Source: an uncultured bacterium (lineage in GTDB: Bacteria; Cyanobacteriota; Vampirovibrionia; Gastranaerophilales; Gastranaerophilaceae). Taken from it: a stretch of 6,526 nucleotides of DNA. Position numbers and translations under genes: made by a program. Where the stretch lies: positions 1-6,526 of the forward strand of contig URXH01000095.1 in the NCBI GenBank assembly GCA_900551675.1. The letters are read 5' to 3'. The notes under the pieces are model-generated. The model worked only from the letters and a program-made list of their open reading frames with translations. It was not told the origin of the DNA and made no database searches. Positions 1 to 4,916 of the stretch are shown here, piece after piece; position 1 is the stretch's first letter; each line of letters begins with the position of its first letter.

Positions 1-68
1 ATACAAGTTATATTAAAAATTATCTAAAGTGTTACCTAAAACAATTAATTTATTGAAGGCTCCGTTTG

Positions 69-131
69 AGATGCTGAAATAAATTCAGCATGACTGATAT
101 TCCCCCGTCATCCCGAACTTGTTTCGGGTGC
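69..131. repeat. Two inverted, diverged copies of a dispersed palindromic intergenic repeat
   Basis: Copy 1 on the + strand has arms ATGCTGAA (71-78) and TTCAGCAT (84-91) around a 5-nt loop, followed by GAC. Copy 2 lies on the opposite strand: arms CCCGAA (112-117) and TTCGGG (123-128) with a 5-nt loop, preceded by GTCAT (107-111). Read on the - strand, copy 2 has the same plan as copy 1: a hairpin around AAACAAG-like sequence and then ATGAC. ATGAC (90-94) and GTCAT (107-111) can also pair with each other. Sequences of the form CTGAAA-AA-TTCAG-ATGAC are recurrent intergenic repeats in several bacterial phyla, so this is probably a dispersed, non-coding repeat. The divergence between the copies suggests it is old or decaying. 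Confidence 0.55.
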
Positions 132-137
132 TATATT

Positions 138-155
138 CTAATTCTTAAGGATTAG
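138..155. repeat. 18-bp near-perfect palindrome
   Basis: CTAATTCTTAAGGATTAG is an 18-base palindrome in which only one pair (T143/G150) deviates, and that pair is a wobble in RNA. It lies between the repeat pair and the candidate small RNA. It could be a dyad operator or another repeat fragment. Nothing in the sequence decides between these. Confidence 0.4.
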
Positions 156-210
156 TTCAAGTTTGTTAGTTTTAAATATAAAAAGTCATTCTTGCGAGTG
201 GTGAAAACTA

Positions 211-238
211 TTGAAAAAAGCGTTATTATATATATGTA
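211..238 (+). promoter_or_regulatory. Possible sigma70-type promoter for an upstream small RNA
   Basis: TTGAAA (211-216) matches the -35 consensus at five of six positions. It is followed after 16 bases by TATGTA (233-238), a weak -10, within a run of alternating TA that offers other -10 registers. A start near 245 would give a transcript of about 150 nt ending at the terminator at 360-394. AT-rich DNA produces such matches by chance, so this is tentative. Confidence 0.25.
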
Positions 239-394
239 AGCTTGTTATATCCAGGCACTTTTTTCGGGGTTGCGACAAGATTTTTTCTTTAAGCGGTTTG
301 GTTGAAAATATAATAAGCTTACTTCCCAAGATTTACAGACTCTATGTTTGATATGCATAACTTGCCCGATTTTATAATCGGGCAAGTCTTTTTT
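236..394 (+). ncRNA. Candidate structured small RNA ending at an intrinsic terminator
   Basis: Bases 236-250 (GTAAGCTTGTTATAT) pair with 308-322 (ATATAATAAGCTTAC) over 15 consecutive positions, all Watson-Crick except one G-U, enclosing a 57-nt interior. After 37 unpaired bases the segment ends in a strong intrinsic terminator on the same strand. A possible promoter lies just upstream. No ORF with a ribosome binding site falls inside. A competing 5-bp pairing, CTTGT (241-245) with ACAAG (275-279) followed by a T-run at 281-286, would exclude the long stem. I compared it with SRP RNA, tmRNA, RNase P RNA and 6S RNA from memory and saw none of their hallmark motifs. Alternatives are a small mobile remnant with 15-bp inverted ends, or the 3' untranslated end of a longer upstream transcript. 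The pairing is a direct observation; calling it an RNA gene is inference. Confidence 0.35.
360..394 (+). terminator. Strong rho-independent terminator
   Basis: ACTTGCCCGATT (360-371) and AATCGGGCAAGT (376-387) form a perfect 12-bp stem with a TTAT tetraloop, followed by C and six T residues (389-394). The T-run lies only on the right, so it acts on + strand transcription. It closes whatever transcript comes from upstream, including the candidate small RNA, and insulates the operon promoter that begins two bases later. Confidence 0.9.
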
Positions 395-395
395 A

Positions 396-404
396 TGCTA
401 TAAT
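396..404 (+). promoter_or_regulatory. Extended -10 promoter of the ppiC-pepP-trmH operon
   Basis: TGC followed by TATAAT (399-404) is a perfect consensus -10 hexamer with the TG extension. The -35 position falls inside the terminator stem and has no recognisable hexamer, as is common for extended -10 promoters. The predicted start is near 411, giving a leader of about 23 nt that contains the AAGGAG ribosome binding site at 422-427. Confidence 0.65.
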
Positions 405-433
405 TTTTTCGTGAAAATAATAAGGAGTCAAAA

Positions 434-724
434 ATGTTAAGAGAAGTTCGAGCAAGCCATATTCTGGTTAAAACCGAAGAAGAAGCTAAAAATTTGTTAG
501 ATGAAATTAAAGGTGGAAAATCATTTGCCGATGCTGCAAAAGAAGTTTCACTGTGCCCCTCAGGTTATGAAGGCGGAGACTTAGGATTTTTCAAGCGCGG
601 AGTTATGGTAAAACCGTTTGAAGATGCAGCTTTTGCATTAAAAAATATCGGTGATATTTCAGAACCTGTTCAGACACAATTTGGATGGCATTTAATTCAA
701 TTAACAGGCATGATTGATGATTAG
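434..724 (+). CDS. ppiC: Parvulin-type peptidyl-prolyl cis-trans isomerase, single domain
   Basis: This 96-residue protein is a minimal parvulin rotamase, about the length of E. coli PpiC (93 residues), which catalyses cis-trans isomerisation of X-Pro bonds. The family pattern is complete: ASHILV at 7-12 with the active-site His9, the SLCPSG segment with Cys41, GGDLGFF at 47-53, hydrophobic pocket residues Met58 and Phe62, and FGWHLIQL at 83-90 with His86. There is no signal peptide or membrane segment, so it should be cytoplasmic, unlike PrsA or SurA. The start is supported by AAGGAG at 422-427 with 6-nt spacing. It is the first gene after the promoter at 396-404, and its end overlaps the next gene by 8 bases, implying translational coupling. 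The fold assignment is firm; the client proteins cannot be told from sequence. Confidence 0.93.
   Translation: MLREVRASHILVKTEEEAKNLLDEIKGGKSFADAAKEVSLCPSGYEGGDLGFFKRGVMVKPFEDAAFALKNIGDISEPVQTQFGWHLIQLTGMIDD
706..708 (+). promoter_or_regulatory. Ribosome binding site deciding the pepP start
   Basis: ACAGG at 705-709 carries an AGG core 8 nt before ATG 717. The frame is also open one codon earlier at a TTG (714-716), but ATG 717 is the better codon at better spacing, so it is preferred. The site lies inside the last codons of the prolyl isomerase gene. Confidence 0.5.
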
Positions 725-2267
725 TGCTGTTGAAAATATTCATGAATTTATGAAAGCGCAGGGTATTGAATACCTGCTAGTAAATTCTGCAAACAAATAT
801 CTGGAGGAATATACACCTTTAGACGAAAATTCAAGATATAAACTGACGTCTTTTTCAGGATCAACCGGCGATGCGCTTGTTACTCCCGAAACTATTTTTC
901 TGTTTGTTGACGGAAGATATCATATTCAGGCAGATTTAGAGGTTAATCATGATATTATTTCAGTTGTAAAACTTCAGACAGGACAGTCTTTTTTAGAAGA
1001 ACTTGTAAAAAAAGTTCCTGATGGAAAAATTCTTGGTATTTTTTCAAAGAAAAATTCTCAAAATCGGGTAGAATATTTAAAATCTAAGGGAATTGAACTT
1101 AAATATTTTGAGACAGATCTGCTTGATAAAGAGAATGTTTATGACAGCTCAAATGTTGTGAAAGTTGACGGAGTACCTGTTGAAGAGAAAATTAAAAATA
1201 TAAATTATGACGGCGCGGTTTTGATTACGGATCTGGAGGAACTCTCTTATCTTTTTAATTTAAGAGATTTTTCAAAGAATTATTCAAGTAAAATTCGCGG
1301 CAAGGCTGTGATTTTAGCGGGAAGAGCACGCCTGCTTGATGATATTGATGATTTTGTCGAAAGTTATCAGGGAAATATTTTTGTTGATAAATCAACAATT
1401 AATGCTTATGATTTTGCCTTAATCGGTGATAAGGTTAAAGTTCTTGATAACAGTCCGATTAAGCTTATGAAAGCAGTGAAAACAGATCATGAAATCAACC
1501 ATTACAAAGATGCATTCAGACGTACGGATTTGGCTGTAAAAGCAATAAGAGATTATATTGAAAATAACGACAATATTTCTGAATTCGATATTGCCCGGCA
1601 GCTTGAAAAGGAATTTAAACGTTTCGGTGCCAAGAGTTTAAGCTTTAAATCAATTGTCGCAAAAGATAAAAATTCAGCTCTTGCTCATTATTCAAAATGT
1701 TCAAAAGATGAAATTTTAAAAGACGGAAGTCTTGTTTTGATTGACTGCGGTGCGTATTACGAACAGGGACTTGCAACGGACATTACAAGAGTATTTGTAA
1801 AAGGTACTCCGTCTGAACTTCAAAAACGCGTTTACACAACCGTTTTAAAAATGTTTTTGAATGCATATAACTTTTGCTTCCCTTGTAAAGAAAAAGGAAC
1901 AGCAAGTGTGGTGGAGGGATTTAGCATTGACGCTCTCGCACGCAAAATTTATTCGGAAAATGAAATAGACGGATTTGTATTCAATCATGGGCTCGGGCAT
2001 GGTATAGGTATCAGTGTTCATGAGTATCCGCCGAATTTAAGCAAAAACGAGATGGCAAAAGTTGAAATTAAAGATAATATGTGTTTTACAATTGAGCCGG
2101 GGCTTTATAACGAAGATTATTTCGGCATAAGACTGGAAAATTCCTGCTATATGAAAGACGGGAAAATTCGTTCTTTTGTTCATATGAATTATGAAAAAAA
2201 ACTTATTGATTTTTCGCTTTTGTCGGAACAGGAAAAAGAGTGGCTCAAAGAATTTGAGGTTTTATAA
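717..2267 (+). CDS. pepP: Xaa-Pro aminopeptidase (M24B metallopeptidase family)
   Basis: A 516-residue aminopeptidase P, which releases the N-terminal residue from peptides with proline in second position using a two-metal (usually Mn) centre. Two creatinase-like N-terminal subdomains (about 5-150 and 155-245) precede the pita-bread catalytic domain (about 255-490). The five metal ligands are present, counting from ATG 717: Asp343 (LIDCGA), Asp355 (ATDITR), His428 (GLGHGIG), Glu460 (TIEPGL) and Glu474 (IRLEN). The proton-relay His435 is also present. The N-terminal FVDGRYHIQA segment is also typical of this family. The two metal aspartates are 12 residues apart, against 11 in E. coli PepP and in methionine aminopeptidase. 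No signal peptide is seen, so it should be cytosolic. It overlaps the prolyl isomerase gene by 8 bases and is followed after one base by the methyltransferase gene. TTG 714 is an alternative start that would add one residue. Confidence 0.93.
   Translation: MISAVENIHEFMKAQGIEYLLVNSANKYLEEYTPLDENSRYKLTSFSGSTGDALVTPETIFLFVDGRYHIQADLEVNHDIISVVKLQTGQSFLEELVKKVPDGKILGIFSKKNSQNRVEYLKSKGIELKYFETDLLDKENVYDSSNVVKVDGVPVEEKIKNINYDGAVLITDLEELSYLFNLRDFSKNYSSKIRGKAVILAGRARLLDDIDDFVESYQGNIFVDKSTINAYDFALIGDKVKVLDNSPIKLMKAVKTDHEINHYKDAFRRTDLAVKAIRDYIENNDNISEFDIARQLEKEFKRFGAKSLSFKSIVAKDKNSALAHYSKCSKDEILKDGSLVLIDCGAYYEQGLATDITRVFVKGTPSELQKRVYTTVLKMFLNAYNFCFPCKEKGTASVVEGFSIDALARKIYSENEIDGFVFNHGLGHGIGISVHEYPPNLSKNEMAKVEIKDNMCFTIEPGLYNEDYFGIRLENSCYMKDGKIRSFVHMNYEKKLIDFSLLSEQEKEWLKEFEVL
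2256..2259 (+). promoter_or_regulatory. Ribosome binding site deciding the methyltransferase start
   Basis: GAGG lies 9 nt before ATG 2269. The frame is open back to ATG 2191, but that start has no Shine-Dalgarno sequence and would overlap pepP by 77 bases. It would also add 26 residues that are mostly a frame-shifted reading of the pepP end. ATG 2269 also begins the conserved family N-terminus (ITSVNNNLVK). Confidence 0.75.
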
Positions 2268-2268
2268 A

Positions 2269-3015
2269 ATGCAGGAAATAACAAGCGTAAATAATAATCT
2301 GGTAAAAGAAACAGTAAAACTTCAACAGAAAAAATACCGAGATAAAGAAAATAAGTTTTTGCTTGAAGGTTTTAAATGTATTGAAGAAGCCTTTAATGCA
2401 GGAATCGGGATTGAATACGCATTTGTATCTGATGTGAAAAAATACGAATTTCTTGCAGATAAGGCTATTTTAACAACCGAACCTGTTTTGAAAAAAATTT
2501 CTACAACCGATACAGCACCTGATGCTGTTGCTGTTGCGTTCAAAAAGAATTATACTGTAGATAATTTATCCGGTGCAAAAAAAGTTGTTCTTCTGGAAAA
2601 TGTTAAAGATATGGGAAATCTCGGCACTATTTTGAGAACTTCAACGGCATTCGGGACAGATGCGGTCGTTTTGTACGGAAAAGAATGCGCCGATTTATAT
2701 AATCCCAAATGCGTGCGTTCATCGGTTGGGAATTTGTGGAAAATTCCTGTTGTGTATATTGAAAATTTTGATGAACTGCAGAAAATATTTGAAGGATTTG
2801 AACGAATTGCAACGCTTCCGCGCTCAAAAAATTATTTGAAAAGTTTTAAGGTAAATAACCCTGTTCTTGTAATGTTCGGCTCTGAAGCGGATGGACTTTC
2901 GGATGAATTGATAAATTTTGCGACAAAAGATGTAAAAATTGAAATGGCATCTTCTGTTGAGTCTTTAAATCTTTCCGTTTCCTGCGCTGTTGTTTTGTAT
3001 AAATTATTTACGTAA
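2269..3015 (+). CDS. TrmH/SpoU-family RNA 2'-O-ribose methyltransferase
   Basis: A 248-residue SPOUT enzyme that transfers a methyl group from S-adenosylmethionine to a ribose 2'-OH in RNA, most likely 23S rRNA. The N-terminal substrate-binding domain (about 1-95) has the usual opening ITSVNNNLVK and FLLEGFKCIEEA. The knotted catalytic domain carries all three SpoU motifs: motif 1 at 110-129 with Asn111, Asn117, Gly119 and Arg123; motif 2 at 201-212 (GSEADGLS, a variant of GNEGxGLS); motif 3 at 224-246 with ESLNLSVS. This set matches the TsnR/YsgA/RlmB-like branch, but sequence alone does not fix the target nucleotide, so no gene symbol is given. It starts one base after pepP and ends ten bases before the RTX gene, so all are probably co-transcribed. 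Confidence 0.92.
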   Translation: MQEITSVNNNLVKETVKLQQKKYRDKENKFLLEGFKCIEEAFNAGIGIEYAFVSDVKKYEFLADKAILTTEPVLKKISTTDTAPDAVAVAFKKNYTVDNLSGAKKVVLLENVKDMGNLGTILRTSTAFGTDAVVLYGKECADLYNPKCVRSSVGNLWKIPVVYIENFDELQKIFEGFERIATLPRSKNYLKSFKVNNPVLVMFGSEADGLSDELINFATKDVKIEMASSVESLNLSVSCAVVLYKLFT

Positions 3016-3025
3016 GGGGTAAATT

Positions 3026-3085
3026 ATGAAACAGGTTTTATTTTGTTTGCTGGTGTTTTTTTTAAGCTTATCTTCTTCATGTGCT
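3026..3085 (+). other. Sec signal peptide of the RTX protein
   Basis: Residues 1-20: Met-Lys start, an uninterrupted hydrophobic run LFCLLVFFLSL, a small-residue stretch SSS, then Cys-Ala before Asp-Glu. The S-C-A pattern fits signal peptidase I cleavage after Ala20. The lipobox alternative at Cys19 is poor because the -3 residue is Ser instead of Leu. Confidence 0.75.
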
Positions 3086-4873
3086 GATGAAAATGCATTT
3101 TGGGTTTATTCAACTGCTGTTGATTTGAACAATGATGGACTTGAAACTATTGAATTAAACCGTAAACAAATATACTTTGATGTCGACAATGATGGCTTCA
3201 GGGAGTTGACTGGATGGGTGTCTGGCAAAGATGCAATACTTACAATTGATAGAAATAATAACGGTAAAATAGATAATCAATTGGAAATCTTTGGTTCTTT
3301 AACTAGCCAGGGAGATAGTGAATTAAGTCTTTTAGATTCCAATAATGACAAGGTAATAAACAGGGATGATAAAGTCTTTAGCCAAATCAGACTCTGGCGG
3401 GATGCAAATGAAAACGGGGTTACGGATAATAATGAATTAAAGTCGTTGTCTGATGTTGGTATAGTTTCAATTAATATAGGGCTGCAGCCTCTTAATATTG
3501 AAAATAATAAAAATTTTATAACGGGTAAGTCTTTTGTAATATATAAAAACGGTAAAACAAGAAATTTGTATTATGTAAAAAACAGTTACAGCATATATAA
3601 TACAATTGATGCAGGTGATTATTCAATCAGTGCTAATGTAATTGATCTGCCATGGCTGCGCGGTTATGGCAGAACTTATGATTTACAGTATTCTGCAACA
3701 AGAAATGAAGATTTACGACTATTTATAAAAAAATTAGCATCCTCGGACTCTGCAAATGAAATATATAATAATTTTGACAAACTTATTTCAATGTGGATAT
3801 GCGATAACAAGACCGGTGTTGACATGCAAAAACTTTGTTTAAAAAAAATTATGCGTGAAAATGCTCCTGATCTTGAACAAATTAAACCAAAAAATTTGCA
3901 AAAGGCTTATGAAATATTAAAAAATATTCTGTATGTAAATTTTATTGCCCAAACCCATTTTGGACAAAAGTTTGATATAAAATATGACTATCCGGAAGAC
4001 AAAATTGTTCCAGGAGATAAAGTATATGAACGTATAATAGAAAATATGACTGTTACTGATTCTTATCTTGCCTCTTATATTATTCTTGAAAGATTGCGGC
4101 GTGATAACTCTCTGGATACAAAAAGGTTTGCTGATGCAATAAGCCAGGCTGGCTATGGTGCTCATTTGATAACATATTATAATTCAGGGGCTTCATTTAG
4201 AGATTTTAAAAATTATGTGTCTGATGGAAAAACTCCCCTTCATATTGAAGGTTTGAGAAAAAATGACCACATAAATGGTGCAAACACTCCTGATATAATA
4301 TATGGCAATAATGGCAATGACCTGATTAAAGGAGGAGCCGGAGATGATTTTCTTCATGGCGGAAAAGGTGACGATAAAATATATGGTGAGGATGGCTCTG
4401 ATATTCTTATCGGGGCTGAAGGTTATAATACACTTGAAGGCGGCGGTGGAAATGATATTTATATTTACAACGGTTTAGGTACGGATAAAATTTTGGATGA
4501 AAAATGGGGACAGTTAAAAGTACAGCGCTGGTGCTGGGACAGTAAAATTTCTGATTACAGATCAACCTGGGAGGATAAAGGGAAAATTTTTGTTGACGGT
4601 GGCGATGATACAGTTATTTTAGGCGGTAGACTTTCAAAAGATAAAATTGTAGCAAAAAGAAAAGGTAACAATCTTGTATTTAATGTCAAGGACAGTACAA
4701 ATTCTTTGATAATTATAAACTGGTATGCATCACAAGAGCAGAGAGTTGAAAATTTTAAATTTAAAGACGGAACAACTCTTGATACAGAACTATTTTTTGA
4801 AATAGAAAAAGGAAACGATTTTATAACCTTTATTAATAAAATTGTATATAAATTTAGAGAATTTTTTGTATAA
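3026..4873 (+). CDS. Exported RTX calcium-binding protein with EF-hand-like loops
   Basis: A 615-residue protein. Residues 1-20 look like a Sec signal peptide (Lys2, hydrophobic core 4-16, likely cut after SCA). Residues 28-155 hold five Ca-loop-like motifs: DLNNDG (33), DVDNDG (52), DRNNNG (75), DSNND (104) and DANENG (126). This arrangement, with GWVSG and LWRD between, occurs in large FrpC-like RTX proteins. A helical domain (about 195-400) has the DLPWLRGYGRTYDL signature of the same families. RTX nonapeptides follow at 413-484. Last comes a hemolysin-related C-terminal domain (about 525-585, ending VENFKFKDGTTLD). I see no catalytic domain. Role is inferred as an extracellular or surface calcium-folded protein. 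SD AGGGG (3015-3019) sits 6 nt before the ATG. It lies 10 nt after trmH and 43 nt before dnaA, with no secretion genes in the window. Frequent ATA isoleucine codons give it a slightly different look from its neighbours, consistent with transfer. Confidence 0.88.
   Translation: MKQVLFCLLVFFLSLSSSCADENAFWVYSTAVDLNNDGLETIELNRKQIYFDVDNDGFRELTGWVSGKDAILTIDRNNNGKIDNQLEIFGSLTSQGDSELSLLDSNNDKVINRDDKVFSQIRLWRDANENGVTDNNELKSLSDVGIVSINIGLQPLNIENNKNFITGKSFVIYKNGKTRNLYYVKNSYSIYNTIDAGDYSISANVIDLPWLRGYGRTYDLQYSATRNEDLRLFIKKLASSDSANEIYNNFDKLISMWICDNKTGVDMQKLCLKKIMRENAPDLEQIKPKNLQKAYEILKNILYVNFIAQTHFGQKFDIKYDYPEDKIVPGDKVYERIIENMTVTDSYLASYIILERLRRDNSLDTKRFADAISQAGYGAHLITYYNSGASFRDFKNYVSDGKTPLHIEGLRKNDHINGANTPDIIYGNNGNDLIKGGAGDDFLHGGKGDDKIYGEDGSDILIGAEGYNTLEGGGGNDIYIYNGLGTDKILDEKWGQLKVQRWCWDSKISDYRSTWEDKGKIFVDGGDDTVILGGRLSKDKIVAKRKGNNLVFNVKDSTNSLIIINWYASQEQRVENFKFKDGTTLDTELFFEIEKGNDFITFINKIVYKFREFFV
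4262..4450 (+). repeat. RTX nonapeptide repeats (calcium-binding beta-roll)
   Basis: Seven in-frame nine-residue units cover residues 413-475: NDHINGANT, PDIIYGNNG, NDLIKGGAG, DDFLHGGKG, DDKIYGEDG, SDILIGAEG and YNTLEGGGG. An eighth degenerate unit begins NDIYIY. The central units match the GGxGxDxUx consensus, whose alternating turns bind calcium and form a parallel beta-roll. The first and last units are degenerate, as usual at roll ends. The DNA is not identical between units, so this is a protein-level repeat and not a recent tandem duplication. Confidence 0.9.
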
Positions 4874-4880
4874 GTTAATT

Positions 4881-4910
4881 ATGTCAGACAAATTATTTTT
4901 ATAGTAAAAT
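4881..4910 (+). promoter_or_regulatory. Possible dnaA promoter giving a leaderless mRNA
   Basis: ATGTCA (4881-4886, 4 of 6 matches to TTGACA), an 18-nt spacer and TAAAAT (4905-4910, 5 of 6 matches to TATAAT) would place the transcription start at about 4916-4918, on the dnaA ATG itself. TATAGT at 4900-4905 is an alternative -10 leaving a leader of about 5 nt. Consistent with either, there is no Shine-Dalgarno sequence before dnaA. The short spacing from the RTX gene and the lack of a terminator also allow read-through from upstream. Confidence 0.35.
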
Positions 4911-4916
4911 TAAATT

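Larger units (their letters stand above)
1..235. other. Non-coding intergenic stretch rich in repeat remnants
   Basis: No open frame longer than about 20 codons with a ribosome binding site is visible here on either strand, and I see no tRNA (no GGTTCRANTCC-like T-arm). The stretch is very AT-rich. Its GC-richer islands are palindromic: the inverted repeat pair at 69-131 and the palindrome at 138-155. A segment at 185-200 (GTCATTCTTGCGAGTG) resembles a degenerate form of the GTCATTGCGAG-type intergenic repeats known from many bacterial genomes. The gene upstream must end left of the window. Confidence 0.6.

Noticed and set aside
90..155. 21-codon ORF starting in the repeat pair
   Set aside because: It has no Shine-Dalgarno sequence and its coding content is the palindromic repeat itself.
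236..322. Small mobile element with 15-bp terminal inverted repeats
   Set aside because: No flanking target duplication is visible and the terminator follows on the same strand, so an RNA fold is slightly preferred. It is not excluded.
344..403. Short ORF of about 19 codons spanning the terminator
   Set aside because: It has no ribosome binding site and reads straight through a perfect terminator hairpin.
2191..2268. Upstream start for the methyltransferase at ATG 2191
   Set aside because: It lacks a ribosome binding site and lies wholly in pepP. The 26 added residues are low-complexity reading of another frame, and the family N-terminus begins at ATG 2269.
2735..2743. DnaA-box-like TGTGGAAAA in the methyltransferase gene
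   Set aside because: It is an isolated single-mismatch site inside a coding region. A functional origin would need a cluster in an AT-rich gap.
2322..2827. Two minus-strand ORFs within the methyltransferase gene
   Set aside because: They are antisense shadows of a strongly conserved coding frame, with no ribosome binding site or recognisable domain.
3792..3800. DnaA-box-like TGTGGATAT in the RTX gene
   Set aside because: It is also isolated and within coding sequence, with no neighbouring boxes.
3917..4165. Minus-strand ORF within the RTX gene
   Set aside because: It is antisense to a clear coding frame, has no recognisable domain, and its composition reflects the AT-rich complement.
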